NCBI RefSeq assembly: GCF_902499335.1
Contig: NZ_CABVQK010000009.1
Span: forward strand, 186,001-250,000
Length of the DNA stretch: 64,000 nucleotides
Direction of reading: 5' to 3'
Source: Burkholderia lata
GTDB lineage: Bacteria > Pseudomonadota > Gammaproteobacteria > Burkholderiales > Burkholderiaceae
The position numbers and the translations under genes are program-made. The notes beneath the pieces were generated by a model. The model had not been told where the DNA came from. It saw only the letters and a list, made by a program, of their open reading frames with translations, and did not search any database. This document shows, in pieces, positions 47,088-54,606 of this stretch (position 1 is the stretch's first letter; every line of letters starts with the position of its first letter).

Positions 47088-47801
47088 CGATTCCCGTGCG
47101 TCGCAGCCGGGAAGCAGGTCGTTGGTTGTTTGCATTGTCGGTGTGAAGTTGGGGGGAATTACTTTCGATCGATTGGCGACGCACGCTGACCAATTCTGCA
47201 ACTTGCTTGTGTCGAGCCCGCGTGTGGCGACGAACGCCAACCGTTTGAGCTTAACAACAAACATTTAGTGTGCAATGCAGCGTCTTTTTACCGATCGTTA
47301 CCGGATAAGAACGGATCGATTCCCTATCGGGATGACAGGGAAGCCCCGAATACCCGGTATTCATGACAGGTGGCACCGGTTCAAGGTGTTCGAAAGGAAA
47401 TGGCGGGCGGTGTCGCCCCCGATGCTGCGCCGCAGCGTCCGCAGGCGCACCAATAGTCGGTATCCGTCGCGCGTCATTTCACGGCGCGCGGCCGATGGTA
47501 CAAAGGCTGACGGGCCAGCGACGGTGCGGCCGCGCGTGAAGCCGGCCGGTACGGGCCGGACCATGTCGCGGGTGCCGGGCCGTCGTCGCCGATGCGCAGA
47601 CCGGCGGCCGCCCGTTCGATGTGCGCCGTACTTCCGTGCGGTGCCACGATCGCTGCGCCCGCGCGACCCTCGCGCGTCGAACGGCATGCCGGATTCGGCG
47701 CCGACGCGCGCAATCGACGATCGACAATCAGTCCGGCGCGCGGCCGCGGAGGGCCGCGTCGGCCGGTATCCTGTCCCATTCGACAACAGAGGTTGAGCAC
47801 G
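47088..47801. promoter_or_regulatory. 714-bp divergent region iclR / hydrolase
   Basis: Contains a perfect 7-1-7 palindrome GAATACC-C-GGTATTC at 47348-47362, flanked by two ATGACAGG copies, and an AT-rich stretch at 47225-47300 suited to promoters. The palindrome is a candidate operator. Open frames from 47400 on are not convincing genes. Confidence 0.5.
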
Positions 47802-48650
47802 ATGAAACTGCTTCGCTATGGCCCGTCCGGCCAGGAAAAGCCCGGTATCCTCGACGCGGACGGCCGGATTCGCGACCTGTCCGCACATGTGCCGGATCTG
47901 TCCGGCGACGTGCTGTCCGACGCGGGTCTCGCGCGGCTGCGCGCGATCGATCCGGCCACGCTGCCGCTCGTATCAGGCGAGCCGCGCATCGGCGCGTGCG
48001 TCGGGCATGTCGGCAAGTTCATCGGCATCGGCCTGAACTATGCCGATCACGCGGCCGAAGCCGGCATGCCGGTACCGAAGGAGCCGGTTGTGTTCGGCAA
48101 GTGGACGAGTTCGATCTGCGGCCCGAACGACGGCATCGATATCCCGAAGGGCTCGGTCAAGACCGACTGGGAAGTCGAGCTGGGCGTCGTGATCGGCGCG
48201 ACCTGCAAGGACGTCGACGAAGCGCGCGCGCTCGATTATGTCGCGGGCTATTGCGTCGTCAACGACGTGTCCGAGCGCGAATGGCAGATCGAGCGCGGCG
48301 GCCAGTGGGACAAGGGCAAGGGCTTCGACACGTTCGGCCCGATCGGTCCGTGGCTCGTCACGCGCGACGAGGTGCCCGATCCGCAGCGTCTCGACCTGTG
48401 GCTCGAAATCGACGGTCACCGCTATCAGAACGGCAACACGCGCACGATGGTGTTCACCGTCGCGCAGCTGATCGCCTATCTGTCGAGCTGCATGACGCTG
48501 CAGCCGGGTGACGTGATCACGACCGGCACGCCGCCGGGCGTCGGCATGGGCATCAAGCCGTCGCCGGTGTTCCTGAAGGCCGGCCAGACCGTACGCCTCG
48601 GTGTCGAAGGGCTCGGCGAGCAACTGCAGCGCACGCGCGACGCGCGATAA
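47802..48650 (+). CDS. Fumarylacetoacetate hydrolase family protein
   Basis: A 282-residue FAH-superfamily enzyme. Short N-terminal domain, then the FAH core: GKFIGIGLNYADHAAEAG, metal-binding TDWEVELGVVIGATCK, NDVSEREWQIERGGQWDKGK and DVITTGTPPGVGMG. Members hydrolyse or decarboxylate 2-oxo acids or acylpyruvates; close Burkholderia relatives are annotated as ureidoglycolate lyase or 2,4-diketo-3-deoxy-L-fuconate hydrolase. Substrate cannot be told from the sequence. The start follows AGAGG by 9 bases. A 17-bp-stem hairpin follows. Confidence 0.88.
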   Translation: MKLLRYGPSGQEKPGILDADGRIRDLSAHVPDLSGDVLSDAGLARLRAIDPATLPLVSGEPRIGACVGHVGKFIGIGLNYADHAAEAGMPVPKEPVVFGKWTSSICGPNDGIDIPKGSVKTDWEVELGVVIGATCKDVDEARALDYVAGYCVVNDVSEREWQIERGGQWDKGKGFDTFGPIGPWLVTRDEVPDPQRLDLWLEIDGHRYQNGNTRTMVFTVAQLIAYLSSCMTLQPGDVITTGTPPGVGMGIKPSPVFLKAGQTVRLGVEGLGEQLQRTRDAR

Positions 48651-48707
48651 CCGCGCACCCGGCGATCCCGTCGAACGGCCGCCGGATACTGGTTAGTGGT
48701 TCAAAGA

Positions 48708-48746
48708 CAAGGGCCCGATTCCGCATTGCGCGGAATCGGGCCCTTG
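48708..48746. terminator. Bidirectional hairpin with 17-bp perfect stem
   Basis: CAAGGGCCCGATTCCGC pairs perfectly with GCGGAATCGGGCCCTTG around a 5-nt loop, between the convergent hydrolase and VOC genes. No long T-tract. Confidence 0.75.
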
Positions 48747-48766
48747 GCATTGGTACACCGGCTCGA

Positions 48767-49150
48767 TTACACGACGTTGTCGAGTTCGCAATGCGCTTCC
48801 AGCCGATACCCGTCGGGATCGACGACGAACGCCGCGTAGTAGCCGGGGCCGTAGTGTTCGCGCTTGCCGGGCCCGCCGTTGTCCTGGCCGCCGTGCTCGA
48901 GCGCGGCACGGTAGAACGCGTCGACTTCGACCGGCGAAGCGGCCTTGAACGACAGGTGCATCCCCGAGTCGGGATCGGCGACGACGGGGCGAGCCGCATG
49001 CTGCAACCACAGCTCCGGCTCGGTCGAGCCGTACCCGATGGATCCGTCGTCGCTATACAGCCGTTTGTAGCCGAGTGCGCCGAGCGTGCTGTCGTAGAAC
49101 GCCCGGCTGCGGCCGATGTGTGCAACGCCGAACGAAAGGTGATCGATCAT
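48767..49150 (-). CDS. VOC (glyoxalase/dioxygenase) family protein
   Basis: A 127-residue single-module VOC protein: MIDHLSFGVAHIGRSRAFYD, GALGYKRLYSDDGSIGYG, HLSFKAASPVEVDAFYRAAL and YAAFVVDPDGYRLEAHCELD. Metal ligands expected at the first-strand His4 and a late Glu/His are present. A strong AAGGAG-like site (CCAAGGAGCCACAC) precedes the ATG. Substrate unknown. The divergent CGNR regulator probably controls it, and the region upstream of the start is a tandem duplicate (see 49058-49369). Confidence 0.88.
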   Translation of the reverse strand: MIDHLSFGVAHIGRSRAFYDSTLGALGYKRLYSDDGSIGYGSTEPELWLQHAARPVVADPDSGMHLSFKAASPVEVDAFYRAALEHGGQDNGGPGKREHYGPGYYAAFVVDPDGYRLEAHCELDNVV

Positions 49151-49369
49151 GTGTGGCTCCTTGGACTGAAGAGGGACGTCAGTGCGGCAAACCTGCTTAT
49201 AACCACCATGCCAGCCGCTTGTAGCGGAGTGCGCCGAGTGTGCTGTCGTAGAACGCGCGGCCGCTGTTGTTGTGGATAACGCGGGACAAAAGGCGATCGA
49301 TCATCTGTGGCTCCTTGAACTGAGGCGGGTGTCAGTGCAGCAAACCTTTTTATAACTACCATGCTGGTT
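49058..49369. repeat. Tandem duplication of the VOC 5' end and control region
   Basis: Copy A (49058-49211) contains the first 31 codons of the VOC gene, its ribosome site and upstream DNA. Copy B (49212-49369) repeats the same order, clearly similar but diverged (for example CTGTCGTAGAACGC and GTGGCTCCTTG in both). The join lies at the CAG in CATGCCAGCCG. Both copies end in the same palindrome. Confidence 0.88.
49197..49304 (-). pseudogene. 5' remnant of a duplicated VOC gene
   Basis: A 35-codon open frame with the ATG and GGAGCC ribosome site of copy B. It reads MIDRLLSRVIHNNSGRAF then YDSTLGALRYKRL, matching the intact VOC N-terminus (MIDHLSFGVAHIGRSRAF, YDSTLGALGYKRL). After the duplication joint it runs into TGGTGGTTATAA and stops. 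Still likely translated, but not a full enzyme. It lies in the leader of the intact gene. Confidence 0.85.
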
Positions 49370-49412
49370 ATGTTAGAAAGCGCCCGGATGCTTGTCAACC
49401 GGCATGATGGTT
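49201..49412. promoter_or_regulatory. Three CATG-centred palindromes, candidate CGNR operator
   Basis: AACCACCATGCCAGCC (49201-49216), AACTACCATGCTGGTT (49354-49369) and AACCGGCATGATGGTT (49397-49412). The last two are near-perfect dyads on AACC-N8-GGTT and all share a central CATG. The second is flanked by ATAAC ... GTTAT. They sit between the VOC gene and its divergent CGNR regulator, so autoregulation is likely; inferred. Confidence 0.6.
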
Positions 49413-49427
49413 AGATACGATCCGGGC

Positions 49428-50048
49428 ATGAGCGATACGCAACCTTCCGTCACGATGGACTGCCTGATTCCGGCGCCGCCCGAAACCCTGAGCATCGATT
49501 TTGCGAACACGCTGTACTGGCGCGGCAGCGACCCGCCGACGGAAACCTTCGGCACGATGGGCGACCTGCTCGCGTGGTGCCGCGAGCAGGCGGGCGTGCC
49601 GGCTGTCCTGGCCGAAGCGTGCCGCGCGCACGGGAAAGAAGAGGGGGAACCGGCGATGCTGGCGCGCGCGCTCGCATTGCGCGAGGCGCTGTACCGGCTC
49701 TTTCGTGCGCAGGCCGAGCAGCGCGAGCCGCTGGCCGACGATCTCGTGCTGCTCGGTGGTTTTCTGGCGGAAGCGGCGCCGCGCGTCGCACTGGCGCGCA
49801 TCGATGGCGGCTACGCGTGGCGGATCGGGGAGGGGCGTGCGACGCTGGCCGGACTGCTGAGCCCGGTACTGTGGTCGGCGATCGACCTGCTCGGCGGTGC
49901 GCGGCTCGCGAAGGTCAAGCGTTGCGCGAACGACGCCTGCCAGTGGCTGTTCATCGACGACAGCAAGAATGGCAGCCGCCGCTGGTGTTCGATGTCGTCG
50001 TGCGGCAATCGCGCGAAGGCGTACCGCCACTATCACAAGGCCGACTGA
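49428..50048 (+). CDS. CGNR zinc-finger transcriptional regulator
   Basis: A 206-residue protein: an all-helical N-terminal ABATE domain (ETLSIDFANTLYWRGSDPPTETF) and a C-terminal CGNR zinc ribbon (RCANDACQWLFIDDSKNGSR then RWCSMSSCGNRAKA), with four cysteines for zinc and Cys-Gly-Asn-Arg for DNA. The ATG at 49428 is preferred to an ATGATG 24 bases upstream which overlaps the third palindrome. Regulators of this family often control a divergent detoxification gene, which fits the VOC gene here. Confidence 0.9.
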   Translation: MSDTQPSVTMDCLIPAPPETLSIDFANTLYWRGSDPPTETFGTMGDLLAWCREQAGVPAVLAEACRAHGKEEGEPAMLARALALREALYRLFRAQAEQREPLADDLVLLGGFLAEAAPRVALARIDGGYAWRIGEGRATLAGLLSPVLWSAIDLLGGARLAKVKRCANDACQWLFIDDSKNGSRRWCSMSSCGNRAKAYRHYHKAD

Positions 50049-50095
50049 CGTACCTCTTCAGGCAAGCGCGCGCCCGCGCGTCGAATCCGTGCCTG

Positions 50096-52078
50096 TTATT
50101 TCACCGACAACTTCCGCCACAGCGTCGTCTTGCTGATGCCCAGCATCGCGCACGCGCGATCGCGGTCGCCGCCGCACGCGTCGAGTACCGCGCGGATCTC
50201 GTCGGCTTCCGCGCGACGGCGGCGCGCGTGCAGTGTCTGCGCATCGTCGGCGTCGGCCGCGTCGGGTGGCACCGCGAACAGCTCGGGCGCGATCGCCTGC
50301 AGCGCATCGGGATCGAGCGCGGCGCACGCGGCGGCGGAATCGTTTTCATCGGCGTCCTCGGCCAGCTCCACCGCGATTCGCTCGATCACGTTCTGCAGTT
50401 CGCGCACGTTGCCGGGCCACCGGTAGCGCGCGAGCGCGGCCTGTGTCGCGCCAAGCACGCGCGCGGCGTCGTCGGCGTCGCGCAGGCGTTCGGCGAGGCG
50501 CGGTTCGCGTCGTGCGGCCTGCACGAGCAGCGTGGCCGCGAGCGCCGGAATGTCGGCAGCGCGCTCGCGCAGCGGCGGCAGGCCGACGTTCAGGATGTTG
50601 AGCCGGTAATAGAGATCCGCGCGGAACGTGCCGGCCTCGACGGCCGCGAGCAGCGGACGGTGCGTCGCGGCGATCACGCGCACATCGATGCGGATCGGCT
50701 CGGTCGAGCCGAGGCGGATCACCTCGCGCTCCTGCAGCACGCGCAGCAGCCGGCTCTGCAGTGACGGCGGCATCTCGCCGATCTCGTCGAGAAACAGCGT
50801 GCCGCGGTGCGCGGCTTCGAACAGGCCCGTCTTGCCGCCGCGCCGCGCGCCGGTGAACGCGCCTTCCTCATAGCCGAACAGCTCGCTTTCGAGCAGCGCT
50901 TCCGGAAACGCGCCGCAATTGACTGCGACGAACGGGTAGCTGCGCCGCGCGGACAGCGCGTGCAGGCTTTGCGCGATCATTTCCTTGCCGGTACCGCTTT
51001 CGCCGAGCACGAGCACGGTTGCGTCGGATTTCGCGTAGCGGCGCACGAGATCGCGCACGCGTGCCATCGGCGCGGAGGCGCCGACCACGTCGTCGAGTGC
51101 ATAGCGCGCCGCGAACTGCTGCGTGGTGGGTTGCGAACGCAATGCGCGGTCGAGCCGTTCGACCGCGCGCGATTCCTGGAACGTCAGCACGCTGCCCGAC
51201 GTGACGCCGCGATCGACGAGCGGCCCGCGATGCACGACGTAGCGCACGCCGCGCACGGTCGCGAGTGCGTCGCCGTCCTCGCCGCGCAGCGTGCGCAGCT
51301 CGGGCCGCAGGTCGACGAGCGCGCGGCCGACGGCCGCCGCGGGTTCGACCCCGAGCGCCGACGCGAGCCGCTCGTTGATCGCCTCGACACGGCCGCGCGC
51401 GTCGAGCGCGACCACGCCGTCGCGCAGGTGCTGGAGCAGGTTGTCGAGCCGCTGGCGGCGGAACGCCTCGGCATGCGTCGCATATGCAACTTCGAGCGCC
51501 GTATCGACGGCCTTGCGTACCGATGCATGCGAATACAGGAACACCGCGCCCATGCCGGCGCTGGCCGCGAGATCGGTGACGAGGCCGGGGCCGACGATCG
51601 TCTCGATGCCGCGGTCGCGCAGCTCGTGCACGCAGGCTTCCGCTTCCTGCGCAGACTGATATGACGCAAACTGCACGTCGAGGCCGTACGCGGCGACGAA
51701 GCGGCGCACTTCGGGCGGCGTTTCCCCGGCGCTGACGAGCGCGATCCGCGACGCGTCGCGCCGGGCGCGCGCGAGCGCCTGCATCACGTCGAAACCGGTC
51801 GGCGATACCACCACCACCGGCACCTGCGCACGCGTTTTCAGGAAGGCGCCGTTCGATCCGGCCGCGACGATCACGTCGGGCCGCGCGGTGCCGGCCTCGG
51901 CGATCGCGCTGAGCGCATCCTCATAGGCGCGCGTCACGATGCGCACGTCGGCGCGTTCGTCGAATTCACCGGCGATCTCGCGAAAGAGATCGCGCAGGCG
52001 GCTGATGCCCATCGCCCAGATGCGCGGGCGCGCCGCGCGATCGGCCGGGCCGACGGGCTTGGTCGAGGAGAGGTCCAT
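50096..52078 (-). CDS. prpR: Propionate catabolism sigma-54 activator PrpR
   Basis: A 660-residue enhancer-binding protein. Residues 1-200 are the PrpR_N sensor (RPRIWAMGISRLRDLFREIA, VAAGSNGAFLKTR, VVVVSPTGFDVMQALARAR) that detects 2-methylcitrate. A PAS segment (DGVVALDARGRVEAINERLA) leads to the AAA+ domain with GESGTGKE, GAFTGA and GTLFLDEIGEMP. The helix-turn-helix is ACGGDRDRACAMLGISKTTLWRKL. It is divergent from prpB and should activate the -24/-12 promoter at 52203. Confidence 0.95.
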   Translation of the reverse strand: MDLSSTKPVGPADRAARPRIWAMGISRLRDLFREIAGEFDERADVRIVTRAYEDALSAIAEAGTARPDVIVAAGSNGAFLKTRAQVPVVVVSPTGFDVMQALARARRDASRIALVSAGETPPEVRRFVAAYGLDVQFASYQSAQEAEACVHELRDRGIETIVGPGLVTDLAASAGMGAVFLYSHASVRKAVDTALEVAYATHAEAFRRQRLDNLLQHLRDGVVALDARGRVEAINERLASALGVEPAAAVGRALVDLRPELRTLRGEDGDALATVRGVRYVVHRGPLVDRGVTSGSVLTFQESRAVERLDRALRSQPTTQQFAARYALDDVVGASAPMARVRDLVRRYAKSDATVLVLGESGTGKEMIAQSLHALSARRSYPFVAVNCGAFPEALLESELFGYEEGAFTGARRGGKTGLFEAAHRGTLFLDEIGEMPPSLQSRLLRVLQEREVIRLGSTEPIRIDVRVIAATHRPLLAAVEAGTFRADLYYRLNILNVGLPPLRERAADIPALAATLLVQAARREPRLAERLRDADDAARVLGATQAALARYRWPGNVRELQNVIERIAVELAEDADENDSAAACAALDPDALQAIAPELFAVPPDAADADDAQTLHARRRRAEADEIRAVLDACGGDRDRACAMLGISKTTLWRKLSVK

Positions 52079-52100
52079 GACGGTCGATTATGCGCGTGCG

Positions 52101-52123
52101 ATTTCATTTTTGAAACATGAAAT
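52101..52123. promoter_or_regulatory. Candidate PrpR enhancer site
   Basis: ATTTCAT-N9-ATGAAAT, a perfect 7-bp dyad in a stretch much AT-richer than its surroundings, about 90 bases upstream of the -24/-12 elements and 22 bases before the prpR start. A nearby GAATTGAAAT (52128-52137) may be a half-site. Confidence 0.65.
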
Positions 52124-52202
52124 TGCCGAATTGAAATCTCCGGGCGCTCCCTCACCCGTGCCGGTTGCTTAAGAATCAGTGGGTTAGCGACGTTGTGCGA
52201 GC

Positions 52203-52217
52203 TGGCCCGGTCCTTGC
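52203..52217 (+). promoter_or_regulatory. Sigma-54 promoter of prpB
   Basis: TGGCCCG-GTCC-TTGC, one mismatch to TGGCACG-N4-TTGC and exact spacing. It lies 32 bases before the prpB ATG, so the leader is short. Confidence 0.85.
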
Positions 52218-52248
52218 TGTTAATGGTCGTTCCTTCAGGAGGCCGTTC

Positions 52249-53142
52249 ATGAGCAATACGCATCTTCAGAGCGCCGGCGCGAAATTCCGCGCGGCAGTCG
52301 CGGCGGAGCAACCGCTGCAGGTGGTCGGCGCGATCACCGCCTATGCAGCCAAGATGGCGCAGGCCGTCGGCTTCAAGGCCGTGTACCTGTCGGGTGGCGG
52401 CGTCGCCGCGAACTCGCTCGGGATCCCCGACCTCGGCATCAGCACGATGGAAGACGTGCTGATCGACGCGAACCGGATCACCAACGCGACCGACCTGCCG
52501 CTGCTGGTCGACATCGATACCGGCTGGGGCGGCGCGTTCAACATCGCGCGCACCGTGCGCTCGTTCATCAAGGCCGGCGTCGCGGCCGTGCACCTGGAAG
52601 ACCAGGTCGGCCAGAAGCGCTGCGGCCACCGTCCGGGCAAGGAAGTCGTGCCGGTCGAGGAAATGGTCGATCGCGTCAAGGCGGCGGTCGATGCGCGTAC
52701 CGACGACCAGTTCGTGATCATGGCGCGTACCGACGCCGCCGCCGCCGAAGGGATCGACTCGGCGATCGAGCGCGCGGTGGCTTACGTCGAAGCCGGCGCG
52801 GACATGATTTTCCCGGAAGCGATGAAGTCGCTCGACGACTACCGCCGCTTCAAGGCAGCCGTGAAGGTGCCGATCCTCGCGAACCTGACCGAATTCGGCT
52901 CGACGCCGCTGTTCACGCTCGACGAGCTGCGCGAGGCGAACGTCGACATCGCGCTGTACTGCTGCGGCGCGTATCGCGCGATGAACAAGGCCGCGCTGAA
53001 CTTCTACGAGACGCTGCGCCGCGACGGCACGCAGAAGGCGGCCGTGCCGACGATGCAGACGCGCGCCGAGCTGTACGACTTCCTCGGTTATCACGAATAC
53101 GAGCGCAAGCTCGACGAGCTGTTCGCGCAGGGCAAGAAGTAA
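52249..53142 (+). CDS. prpB: 2-Methylisocitrate lyase
   Basis: A 297-residue enzyme that splits 2-methylisocitrate into pyruvate and succinate, the final step of the methylcitrate cycle. The active-site loop QKRCGHRPGKEV has the catalytic Cys (about residue 125). Metal and substrate sites are seen in VDIDTGWGGAFNIART and MARTDAAAAEG. CAGGAGG precedes the ATG by 6 bases. First gene of the prp operon; a 49-bp repeat array separates it from prpC. Confidence 0.96.
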   Translation: MSNTHLQSAGAKFRAAVAAEQPLQVVGAITAYAAKMAQAVGFKAVYLSGGGVAANSLGIPDLGISTMEDVLIDANRITNATDLPLLVDIDTGWGGAFNIARTVRSFIKAGVAAVHLEDQVGQKRCGHRPGKEVVPVEEMVDRVKAAVDARTDDQFVIMARTDAAAAEGIDSAIERAVAYVEAGADMIFPEAMKSLDDYRRFKAAVKVPILANLTEFGSTPLFTLDELREANVDIALYCCGAYRAMNKAALNFYETLRRDGTQKAAVPTMQTRAELYDFLGYHEYERKLDELFAQGKK

Positions 53143-53182
53143 CGCGCTCGCGCGCCGGGACACGATTCCGGAGAGCTTTGCA

Positions 53183-53329
53183 TGGGGCCGCACTAAGCGC
53201 TGAAGCGCTAAGTCCGGCCGGCCGCGAAGCTTGGGGCCGCACTAAGCGCTGAAGCGCCAAGTCCGGCCGACCGCGAAGCATGGGGCCGCACCAGGCGCTA
53301 AAGCGCCAAGTCCGGCCGACAGCTGATAC
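53183..53329 (+). repeat. 49-bp repeat, three copies
   Basis: Copies start TGGGGCCGCAC at 53183, 53232 and 53281 (49 bases apart). Each holds AAGCGCT-ga-AGCGCT-type complementary blocks within flanking GGCCG/CGGCC, so each can fold into its own stem-loop. The third copy has changed bases (CCAGGCGCTAAAGCGCC). Situated between prpB and prpC. Confidence 0.9.
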
Positions 53330-53356
53330 CCCCGATACACATTGGAGAACGGAAAC

Positions 53357-54529
53357 ATGAGCGAGACGAAAGACGCAGCAGCACCGGCCGCCGCAGGCGC
53401 ATTCAAGCCGAAGAAGTCGGTGGCGCTGTCGGGCGTGACGGCCGGCAACACGGCGCTGTGCACGGTCGGCAAGACCGGCAACGACCTGCACTACCGCGGC
53501 TACGACATTCTCGACGTCGCCGAATCGTGCGAATTCGAGGAAATCGCGCACCTGCTCGTTCACGGCACGCTGCCGAACCTGACCGAACTGGCCGCTTACA
53601 AGACGAAGCTGCGCGCGCTGCGCGGCCTGCCGAACGCGCTGAAGGCGGCGCTCGAGCAGATCCCGGCGTCCGCGCACCCGATGGACGTGATGCGCACGGG
53701 CGTATCGGTGCTCGGCACCGTGCTGCCGGAGAAGGACGACCACAACCTGCCGGGCGCGCGCGACATCGCCGACCGCCTGATGGCATCGCTCGGCTCGATG
53801 CTGCTGTACTGGTATCACTTCTCGCACAACGGCAAGCGCATCGAGACGGAAACCGACGACGACTCGATCGGCGGCCACTTCCTGCACCTGCTGCACGGCA
53901 AGACGCCGTCGAAGTCGTGGGTCGAGGCGATGCACACGTCGCTGATCCTGTACGCGGAGCACGAATTCAACGCGTCGACGTTCACCGGCCGCGTGATCGC
54001 GGGCACGGGCTCGGACATCTACTCGGCGATCACCGGCGCGATCGGCGCCCTGCGCGGGCCGAAGCACGGCGGCGCGAACGAAGTCGCGTATGAAATCCAG
54101 AGCCGCTACAGCTCGCCGGACGACGCCGAAGCCGACATCCGCCGCCGCGTCGAGAACAAGGAAGTCGTGATCGGCTTCGGCCACCCGGTCTACACGATCT
54201 CCGATCCGCGCAACAAGGTGATCAAGGGCGTCGCGCACAAGCTGTCGAAGGAAGCGGGCGACCTGAAGCTGTACAACATCGCCGAGCGCCTCGAATCGGT
54301 GATGTGGGAAGCGAAGAAGATGTTCCCGAACCTCGACTGGTTCAGCGCGGTGTCGTATCACATGATGGGCGTGCCGACCGCGATGTTCACGCCGCTGTTC
54401 GTGATCTCGCGCACGTCCGGCTGGAGCGCGCACATCATCGAGCAGCGCGTCGACAACAAGATCATCCGCCCGAGCGCGAACTACACCGGTCCGGAAGACC
54501 TGCAGTTCGTGCCGATCGAAAAGCGCTGA
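53357..54529 (+). CDS. prpC: 2-Methylcitrate synthase
   Basis: A 390-residue citrate-synthase-family enzyme condensing propionyl-CoA with oxaloacetate. Landmarks are FKPKKSVALSGVTAGNTALC, GYDILDVAESCEFEEIAHLL, the active-site histidines in GALRGPKHGGANEVAYE and GFGHPVYTISDPRNK, and the Arg region VPTAMFTPLFVISRTSGWSAH. Length and the SALSGV-type N-terminus match PrpC rather than GltA. The ATG follows GGAGAACGGAAAC. A stem-loop lies between it and acnD. Confidence 0.96.
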   Translation: MSETKDAAAPAAAGAFKPKKSVALSGVTAGNTALCTVGKTGNDLHYRGYDILDVAESCEFEEIAHLLVHGTLPNLTELAAYKTKLRALRGLPNALKAALEQIPASAHPMDVMRTGVSVLGTVLPEKDDHNLPGARDIADRLMASLGSMLLYWYHFSHNGKRIETETDDDSIGGHFLHLLHGKTPSKSWVEAMHTSLILYAEHEFNASTFTGRVIAGTGSDIYSAITGAIGALRGPKHGGANEVAYEIQSRYSSPDDAEADIRRRVENKEVVIGFGHPVYTISDPRNKVIKGVAHKLSKEAGDLKLYNIAERLESVMWEAKKMFPNLDWFSAVSYHMMGVPTAMFTPLFVISRTSGWSAHIIEQRVDNKIIRPSANYTGPEDLQFVPIEKR

Positions 54530-54538
54530 TTGCCCACC

Positions 54539-54578
54539 GCGCACACCGGCCTCCCGCGTGACGGGGGCCGGCGTGCGC
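54539..54578 (+). other. Intercistronic stem-loop prpC-acnD
   Basis: GCGCAC and GTGCGC close a stem that continues through CCGGCC/GGCCGG with one mismatch and further C-G pairs around a short loop (about 15 bp). It is inside the operon, so it may set relative mRNA stability; no T-run. Confidence 0.6.
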
Positions 54579-54606
54579 CGGACGCCATACCCGAGTTCCC
54601 CACACC

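Noticed and set aside
47275..47796. 173-codon frame in the iclR/hydrolase gap
   Set aside because: Arg/Pro-rich random-looking translation with no ribosome site; treated as intergenic.
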